Shown here one piece after another: positions 58,535 through 64,000 of a stretch of DNA of 64,000 nt. Each line of letters begins with the position of its first letter. Within the stretch, counting starts at the first letter, position 1. Source of the DNA: Novosphingobium meiothermophilum (lineage in GTDB: Bacteria; Pseudomonadota; Alphaproteobacteria; Sphingomonadales; Sphingomonadaceae); the NCBI RefSeq assembly GCF_003171715.1, contig NZ_QGHL01000008.1, forward strand, positions 248,001 to 312,000. Reading direction: 5' to 3'. A model generated the notes under the pieces. That model did no database searches and was not told the origin of the DNA. It saw only the letters and a program-made list of their open reading frames with translations. A program made the translations under genes and the position numbers.

Positions 58535-59332
58535 CGGCCACCACGGGACAAACCCCGATGTGCGCTCCACATAGGCCCGATACCCCGGTCGCCGCTCTTC
58601 CATGCCCTTTTCCAGCAGCGGCTTGCCCGACCACCTGGTGAGGGTGAAGGTGAGGAACAGGGGGCCGATCAGGCTGGCAAGGGCAACCCACACCCCCGCA
58701 TCGGCCGCGGCGAGCCAGATGCCCCACCACACGCAGGCATCGCCGAAATAGTTGGGGTGGCGCGTGTAGCGCCACAGTCCCGTGGACAGCACCTTGCCCT
58801 TGTTGGCCGGATCGGCGCGGAAGGCGCTGAGCTGCGCATCGCCCACGGCTTCAAACACCATGCCCACCAGCCACAATGCCGCCCCAAGCAGCGCCAGCGC
58901 TCCCGGCGGGGCGGGGGCGGGGCTGGCCAGAATGCCAAGCTGCGCGGGCAGGCAGGTGATGAACAGCAGCAGCGCCTGCGGGGCAAAGACGAACTTCAGC
59001 GCGGCGTCCGCGAAACGCCCCTGTGCCTTGGCCTTGCCCAGCATTCTGGCATAGCGCGGGTCTTCGCCATGCGCCCGCCACCGGGTGTAGAGATGCCAAG
59101 CAAGCCGCGCCGCCCAGATCATCGCCATGCCCGCAATCAGGCTGGCCCTTGCGCCGGCCTCTCCCGGCAGATGGAGCCATGATGCCAGTGCCATCACGCC
59201 CATGCCGCCGCCCCACACCGCATCAATGAAGCTGACATCGCCGATCTTCACCGCCACACGCCACAGCACAAGCATTCCCGCAGCCAGAATGGCGGCATTC
59301 AGCAGCAGCGGGGCAAGCAGGGCATCAGGCAT
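58523..59332 (-). CDS. DUF1295 (steroid 5-alpha-reductase-like) membrane protein
   Basis: 269 aa with about six to seven helices. The conserved C-terminal RYTRHPNYFGDACVWWGIWL is the hallmark of DUF1295 and related ICMT/reductase-fold proteins. The enzyme activity is not established; NADPH-linked reduction or methyl transfer are family options. It overlaps the acyltransferase gene by 8 bp, both on the minus strand. Confidence 0.88.
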   Translation of the reverse strand: MPDALLAPLLLNAAILAAGMLVLWRVAVKIGDVSFIDAVWGGGMGVMALASWLHLPGEAGARASLIAGMAMIWAARLAWHLYTRWRAHGEDPRYARMLGKAKAQGRFADAALKFVFAPQALLLFITCLPAQLGILASPAPAPPGALALLGAALWLVGMVFEAVGDAQLSAFRADPANKGKVLSTGLWRYTRHPNYFGDACVWWGIWLAAADAGVWVALASLIGPLFLTFTLTRWSGKPLLEKGMEERRPGYRAYVERTSGFVPWWPKRG

Positions 59333-59948
59333 CGTCCAGGTCCGGCAGGCTGGCCAGACCGCGGCCCGGATGGCGCGGCGTGACCTTGCGGTAGAGTTCG
59401 AAGATCTTGCGCATATCGGCCGCATAATCGCCAGATGGCCAGATGGCCGGGCCAAGGCCGCCGGTCCTGGTGCCGTAGTCCATCATGCCCACCACCATCG
59501 GCACCTTGGCCTTGAGGGCTATGTGATAGAACCCGCTGCGCCATTCGCCCACCTTGCTGCGCGTGCCTTCGGGCGCGATGGTCAGCATGAAGCGATCCCG
59601 CCGGGCAAACTCGGCCACCATGGCGTCCACCACGTTGCGGCGGGCCGATCGATCGATCGAAACCCCGCCCATGTCGCGCATGAAGCCGCCCAGCGGCCAG
59701 CGGAAAAGGCTGTCCTTGGCCATGAAATGCGGCCTGATTCCCAGATCTTCGGTCAGTCCGATGAAATAGAGGAAATCCCAGTTCGACGTATGCGGCGCGG
59801 CAATGATGACGCAGCGCCCGTCGGCAGGCGGGGTGCCCACCGCCTTCCAGCCCCGGCTGCGATAGAACCAGACCAGCGCCTTGCGCACGATCCGCGAGAG
59901 CAGGCTCGGCCTGCGATCATCAATCCTCCCTGCGTCGGTCCTGCCCAT
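59325..59948 (-). CDS. 1-acylglycerol-3-phosphate acyltransferase-like protein
   Basis: 207 aa. The acyltransferase motif HTSNWD fits H-x4-D, and PEGTRS is the second block. Short, with no clear membrane helix, in the manner of bacterial PlsC-like enzymes. Likely adds an acyl group to a lysolipid. The start at 59948 (MGRTDAGRI) is preferred; an earlier start has no family match. Upstream of the DUF1295 gene in one operon. Confidence 0.85.
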   Translation of the reverse strand: MGRTDAGRIDDRRPSLLSRIVRKALVWFYRSRGWKAVGTPPADGRCVIIAAPHTSNWDFLYFIGLTEDLGIRPHFMAKDSLFRWPLGGFMRDMGGVSIDRSARRNVVDAMVAEFARRDRFMLTIAPEGTRSKVGEWRSGFYHIALKAKVPMVVGMMDYGTRTGGLGPAIWPSGDYAADMRKIFELYRKVTPRHPGRGLASLPDLDDA

Positions 59949-60068
59949 CAGTTTCCCCCCGGCGCGAGGATAGCGGCGCCGGGACAGGTTGTCGATTGCG
60001 TGGCCGATTGTGCATGTTGGCATGGCGGCCTATGTGGTGGCCAGTCTCTGTGTGGAACCCCTTGCGCC

Positions 60069-60488
60069 ATGGCCTTTTTTACCAAGAACCCCAAGTTCGA
60101 CTGGATCCTGCGCTGCGGCTGGAAGGGGCTGTGCCCGCGCTGCGCGAAGGCGCCGATGTTCAATGGCTGGCTGCGCCTTCAGAAAACATGCCCCCACTGC
60201 GGGCTCGATTACCAGTTCGCCAATGCCGATGATGGCCCCGCCTTCTTTGCGCTGTGCATCACCGCGTTTCCGCTCACTTTCGTCGCGGTCTGGCTGGAGG
60301 TTGCCTACTCTCCGCCGTGGTGGGTGCATGTCCTTACATCGGTGCCCATCCTCGGCATCGGCTGCCTTGCGACATTGCGCCCGTTCAAGGGCTGGCTCGT
60401 GGCCTCGCAATATGTGAACCGCGCGATCGAGGCGGGAACCGAGGATCTGTGGGCCAAGCTCAACGCGCGCGAGAAGGAAACGGACTGA
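60069..60488 (+). CDS. DUF983 membrane protein with zinc-ribbon-like N-terminus
   Basis: 139 aa. An N-terminal LCPRC and CPHCG pair predicts a metal-binding ribbon, followed by two membrane helices. This is DUF983, of unknown role. It ends 9 bp from the P450 stop on the other strand. Confidence 0.85.
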   Translation: MAFFTKNPKFDWILRCGWKGLCPRCAKAPMFNGWLRLQKTCPHCGLDYQFANADDGPAFFALCITAFPLTFVAVWLEVAYSPPWWVHVLTSVPILGIGCLATLRPFKGWLVASQYVNRAIEAGTEDLWAKLNAREKETD

Positions 60489-60497
60489 AGCTGGCGC

Positions 60498-61805
60498 TCA
60501 GGCCGCTTTCCACCGCAAAGGCAGTGCCTTGAACCCGCCCACGAAGGTGGAGTTCACGCGCTTTGGTTCGCCCGCCAGTTCAAGGCTGTCCACCCGGTCC
60601 AGCAGCACGTCAAGCAGGATGCGCATTTCCAGCCGCGCCAGGTGCAGGCCGAGGCACTGGTGCGAACCTGCGCCAAAGGCAATGTGCCGGTTGGCAGGCC
60701 GTGTCGGATCGAAGGCGCGCGGATCGGGGAACTGTGCCGGATCGTGGTTGGCCGCCACATAGTTCAGCATCAGCCAGTCACCCGCGTTGATCCTTTGACC
60801 GCCCAGTTCGGTGTCGACCGCCGCCGTGCGCATGAAGTGCTGAACGGGTGTGGTCCAGCGGATGGCTTCTTCCACGATGCCGGGCAGCAGGCTGCGATCG
60901 GCCTTGGCGCGGGCGAAGAGATCCGGGTTGCGCGCCAGCGCCAGCGCCGCGCCCGAAGAGGATGCCGATGTCGTATCATGCCCGGCGCTGGCAACGATGA
61001 TGTAATAGCCTGCCGTGTCGCGGTCGCTCATCGGCTCTCCGTCGATCATGGCATTGGCGATCACGGTGGCCACATCGTCGGTGGGATTGCGCCTGCGTTC
61101 CGCCGCCAGACCGGCGAAATAGCGTTCGAACTCGGCCACCGCGCCTGCCACGATGGCGCTGATCTGTTCGGGCGGCAGGTTGCGGATGCCCGACTTGTTC
61201 ATGTCCTCGTCCTGTCCGCCGAACATCTGCTGGGTCAGGAACAGCATCTTCGCCTCGTCTTCAGGCGGCACACCAAGAATCTGCATGATGACATGAAGCG
61301 GATAGGGCGCGGCGACGAGCGCCATGAAATCCCCCTCGCCGCCATTGGCATCGCCGGCTGCCAGCATTCGGTCGATGGCCTCGTTGGCGATCTTGCGGAT
61401 CTCGCCGTCCAGCCGGGCAAGGTTCTTGGGCATGAACCAGTCCTGCGTCAGGCGACGCATCTTCGGATGCTTGGGTGCATCCATCTGCACCAGCGATTCC
61501 ACCAGATGCGGGCTGCCACCAGTGATCGAGCGTGCCAGCGCATCGCCCACGCGCAGGGTGAACACCGCCGACTTGGGATTGTTGAGGAACGTGGCGTTGT
61601 CCTTGCTGACCTTCATCACCGCATCGAAGCCCGATACCAGCCAGAAAGGCTCGTGCGTGTCATCCGGATCGATCACCTTGCCCACCGGCATCACGCTGCG
61701 CAGGGCATCGAACTGGTCGAGCAGCGGATCCCATGCGCCATAGCTTTTCGGATCGATGACCGCCCGGCCGATTTCGGCGGGAACAAGGTGTTCTGCTGTC
61801 ATCAT
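60498..61805 (-). CDS. Cytochrome P450
   Basis: 435 aa from the ATG at 61805 (AAGGA 6 nt upstream; a second ATG one codon on). The haem ligand is Cys384 in FGAGSHQCLGLH, and the oxygen-binding I helix has AGHDTTS. The ExxR helix is visible as EEAIRW. Soluble bacterial class I type needing a ferredoxin and reductase not seen here. The acyl-CoA synthetase gene just upstream in the same direction suggests use on a lipid, terpenoid or steroid acid, but the substrate is unknown. Confidence 0.93.
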   Translation of the reverse strand: MMTAEHLVPAEIGRAVIDPKSYGAWDPLLDQFDALRSVMPVGKVIDPDDTHEPFWLVSGFDAVMKVSKDNATFLNNPKSAVFTLRVGDALARSITGGSPHLVESLVQMDAPKHPKMRRLTQDWFMPKNLARLDGEIRKIANEAIDRMLAAGDANGGEGDFMALVAAPYPLHVIMQILGVPPEDEAKMLFLTQQMFGGQDEDMNKSGIRNLPPEQISAIVAGAVAEFERYFAGLAAERRRNPTDDVATVIANAMIDGEPMSDRDTAGYYIIVASAGHDTTSASSSGAALALARNPDLFARAKADRSLLPGIVEEAIRWTTPVQHFMRTAAVDTELGGQRINAGDWLMLNYVAANHDPAQFPDPRAFDPTRPANRHIAFGAGSHQCLGLHLARLEMRILLDVLLDRVDSLELAGEPKRVNSTFVGGFKALPLRWKAA

Positions 61806-61827
61806 GCTGGTTCCTTCAAACACCGGT

Positions 61828-63393
61828 TCAGGCATCGGCCTTGGGGGCAGAGGCTTCGTGGGCCTGTTTGTATTCATCGCGCAGGAGGCGCTTGAACAGC
61901 TTGCCCGTCGGTTCGCGCGGCAGTTCCTCGCGGAAGTCGATCTGCCGCGGCATCTTGATCCGCGAAAGCTGCGGGGCCAGCCAGTCCGACAGTTCCTGTG
62001 CCAGTGCCGGGCCAGCCTCGGCCATATCGCGCGGCTGGACCACGGCCACCACCTTTTCGCCCATATCCGGATCAGGCGCGCCGATCACGGCCACGTCGGC
62101 CACCTTGGGGTGCGTGACCAGCAGGTTCTCGATCTCCTGCGGGTAGATATTCACCCCGCCGGAAATGATCATGAAGCTCTTCCGGTCGGTCAGGAACAGA
62201 TAGCCGTCCTCGTCCACCCAGCCCACATCGCCAAGGCTCGTCCAGCCGTGCTTGTTGGTGGCATCGCGGGTCTTTTCAGGGTCGTTGTGGTAGCTGAAGG
62301 GGCTTCCCCCTTCGAAGAAGACCTGCCCTTCGGTGCGCGGCGGCACCTCGTCGCCGTTTTCGTCGCAGATGCGGATCGTGCCCAGCAGCGCGCGGCCGAC
62401 CGATCCGGGGCGCTGCAACCATTCCTCGCTGGAAATAAAGGTGAAGCCGTTGCCTTCGGTCCCCGCATAGTATTCGCGCACGATCGGGCCCCACCAAGCA
62501 ATCATTGCCTGTTTGACCGGAACCGGACAGGGCGCGGCAGCGTGGATGGCGCATTTCAGGCTGGATGTGTCATATCTGGCGCGCACCTCGTCGGGCAGCT
62601 TGAGCATCCGCACGAAATGCGTGGGCACCCACTGGCTGTCTGTCACCTTGTATTTCTCGATCAGTTGCAGGGCGTGTTCGGGATCGAACTTCTCCATCGC
62701 CACCACGGTGCCGCCCATGCGATGGATGGTCATGCACCAGCGCAGCGGGGCTGCATGATAGAGCGGCGCGGGCGAAAGATAGACCGCGTCTCCGGTAATC
62801 CCGAATGCCTGCGCGGCAATGCCGATGAGCGAATTGACTGCGCCGATTTCCGGGTCTTCGGGCAGGGGAATGCGCACGCCCTTCGGCTTGCCGGTCGTGC
62901 CGGAAGAATAGAGCATGTCGCATCCCGCGCGCTCGTCTGCAATCGGTGTATCGGGCATGGTGGCAAGCGCCGCATCAAGCGACATCGGCCCATCGGTGTC
63001 GAAGCGCAGTTGCGGCACTTCCGGGGCCAGCCTTGCCACTTCGTCCAGCACCGGGGCGGTATAGGCCGATCCGATCAGCAGGCGGCTGCCGCTGTCCCTG
63101 GCGATGTAGGCGATTTCGGGTGCGGCGAGCCGGCTCGATACCGCCACATAGACAAGACCCGCGCGCTGCGCTCCCCAGGCAAGCGCAAAGTAGTCTGCCC
63201 GGTTTTCAAGGCACAGCGCGATGGTATCGCCGATCTCAAGGCCCCTTGACCGCAGAAGCTGGGCGAAGCGGTTCGATGCGGCATCAAGTTCGGCGTAGGT
63301 CAGCATCTTGCCGCTGCCGCCCATGATGACCGCCGGACGGTGGGGATTGCGCGCGGCATGGAACTTGGGGTGGAAGTGCGCCTGGGGTTGCAC
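61828..63393 (-). CDS. AMP-forming acyl-CoA synthetase
   Basis: 521 aa from a GTG at 63393. The ATP-binding loop YSSGTTGKPKG is at about 162-172, GWTSLGDVG and the C-terminal lysine region PREPTGKLFKR are present. It activates a carboxylic acid to a CoA thioester. The recognition loop does not reveal the acid. The P450 gene starts 22 nt after its stop, so the two are probably one operon. Confidence 0.93.
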   Translation of the reverse strand: MQPQAHFHPKFHAARNPHRPAVIMGGSGKMLTYAELDAASNRFAQLLRSRGLEIGDTIALCLENRADYFALAWGAQRAGLVYVAVSSRLAAPEIAYIARDSGSRLLIGSAYTAPVLDEVARLAPEVPQLRFDTDGPMSLDAALATMPDTPIADERAGCDMLYSSGTTGKPKGVRIPLPEDPEIGAVNSLIGIAAQAFGITGDAVYLSPAPLYHAAPLRWCMTIHRMGGTVVAMEKFDPEHALQLIEKYKVTDSQWVPTHFVRMLKLPDEVRARYDTSSLKCAIHAAAPCPVPVKQAMIAWWGPIVREYYAGTEGNGFTFISSEEWLQRPGSVGRALLGTIRICDENGDEVPPRTEGQVFFEGGSPFSYHNDPEKTRDATNKHGWTSLGDVGWVDEDGYLFLTDRKSFMIISGGVNIYPQEIENLLVTHPKVADVAVIGAPDPDMGEKVVAVVQPRDMAEAGPALAQELSDWLAPQLSRIKMPRQIDFREELPREPTGKLFKRLLRDEYKQAHEASAPKADA

Positions 63394-63607
63394 GGCCTCG
63401 TCCTCTCTCGTTCTTCGTGTGGCAGATTCGCCCTGCCTGCTTCGGCCAAAGCTTAATCGATCGGTTAAGGGGTGCAACCGCCATTTGCGCCTTCGCTGCC
63501 GGGCAGCAACAGCAATTCATGCCGGATTCCCTCAGGTTGCGCGCATCGGGCAAGCGGCCTACGGACGGGCCAACCCGTTCCGGGACATTTGCGAGAAGGC
63601 CAGCCCC

Positions 63608-64000
63608 ATGATTGCACGCGAACTTCTTGGCACGGCGCAGGTGCCCGGCGGTGAGGAACTGCGGCTCTACCGCCATGATCGCGATTTCATGATTGTGCTG
63701 GGTGCTAATGAACTGATGAGCACCCGCCAGAACGGCTCGGAAATCGCGCTGGCAACGCAAAGCATCGCCCGCATCGCGAGGGCGCAGCGCCCTGCCCTGC
63801 TGATCGGCGGCTACGGCATGGGCTTCACGCTGCGCGCCGCGCTGGAAAAGCTGCCCGCCGATGCGCAGGTGACGGTTGCCGAACTCGTGCCCGAAATCAT
63901 CCAGTGGGCAAGAGGGCCGATGCAGGCGCTTGAGGCAGGATGCCTTGATGATCCGCGCGTGCGGCTGGTCATGGCTGATGTGGCCGATGTGATTTCAGCC
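63608..64000 (+). CDS. Spermidine-synthase-like methyltransferase-fold protein (3' end outside window)
   Basis: 131 codons visible. The N-terminal strand region and IGGYGMGFTLRAALE with VAELVPEIIQWA match the nucleotide-binding fold of spermidine synthase and related proteins. AGAAGG lies 8 nt upstream of the ATG. Active-site residues further on are outside the window, so aminopropyl transfer cannot be confirmed. Confidence 0.75.
   Translation, partial: MIARELLGTAQVPGGEELRLYRHDRDFMIVLGANELMSTRQNGSEIALATQSIARIARAQRPALLIGGYGMGFTLRAALEKLPADAQVTVAELVPEIIQWARGPMQALEAGCLDDPRVRLVMADVADVISA

Noticed and set aside
63519..63611. 30-codon frame overlapping the start of the spermidine-synthase-like gene
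   Set aside because: No ribosome binding site and a low-complexity basic product; the ATGA overlap alone is weak evidence.

Overview
The window is GC-rich and densely coded, with a codon pattern that leaves long antisense reading frames. Gene content points to an alphaproteobacterium of the order Sphingomonadales, probably Novosphingobium or a close relative. Supporting features are a TonB-dependent receptor of the sphingomonad type, methionine synthase split into two proteins, a DUF2312/GapR-like protein, a PEP-CTERM protein, and a cytochrome P450 beside an acyl-CoA synthetase. The genus is an inference from gene content only. I see no rRNA, tRNA, CRISPR array, insertion sequence or prophage; the window reads as ordinary chromosome.

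Layout. 1-239 is the start of a lipoprotein gene on the minus strand. 444-6107 is a methionine/one-carbon operon: an ArsR-type regulator fused to a methyltransferase, metF, and the two halves of metH, with two operator-like palindromes exactly 30 bp apart in front. 6206-9683 holds an unknown protein, a beta-lactamase-fold protein overlapping a cation/proton antiporter, and an NTF2-like protein whose ribosome binding site lies inside an 11-bp hairpin. 9711-11507 is recQ. Convergent to it is a terC operon with a small upstream gene and a structured leader. 13038-17086 is a tightly packed minus-strand run: pabB-pabC fusion, aminotransferase, RluA-type pseudouridine synthase, arfB.

17191-30848 carries a HerA-like ATPase, an M1 aminopeptidase, an EF-hand/response-regulator/histidine-kinase operon, divergent aminopeptidase P and oligopeptidase B genes, a thioesterase, and a membrane diguanylate cyclase. 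31014-34810 is ftsK, a ThiE/TenI-like gene and the PLP homeostasis gene yggS. 34901-40100 holds a TonB receptor, pyruvate kinase, DUF1244, a GapR-like protein and a YbjQ protein.

40173-45115 is the Holliday-junction region. ruvA-ruvB run forward, ruvC and yebC run in reverse, and between them sits a Ser/Gly-rich repeat protein with a PEP-CTERM anchor. 45238-50292 has a CPBP membrane protease, a response-regulator/kinase/lipoprotein operon, a CsgG-like secreted protein with a C-terminal SH3-like segment, and a one-domain asparaginase.

50327-64000 carries guaA, a 27-codon membrane-peptide gene with a strong ribosome binding site and terminator, gluQ, a HIG1 protein, cobalamin adenosyltransferase, 3-hydroxyacyl-CoA dehydrogenase, small membrane proteins, a TetR regulator, a 5'-nucleotidase lipoprotein, lipid-related enzymes, a cytochrome P450 with an acyl-CoA synthetase, and the start of a spermidine-synthase-like gene. 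The most system-like items are the EF-hand two-component operon with its 10-bp-period direct repeat, the repeat/PEP-CTERM protein, the kinase operon with its lipoprotein, the RBS-hiding hairpin, and the 27-codon gene.
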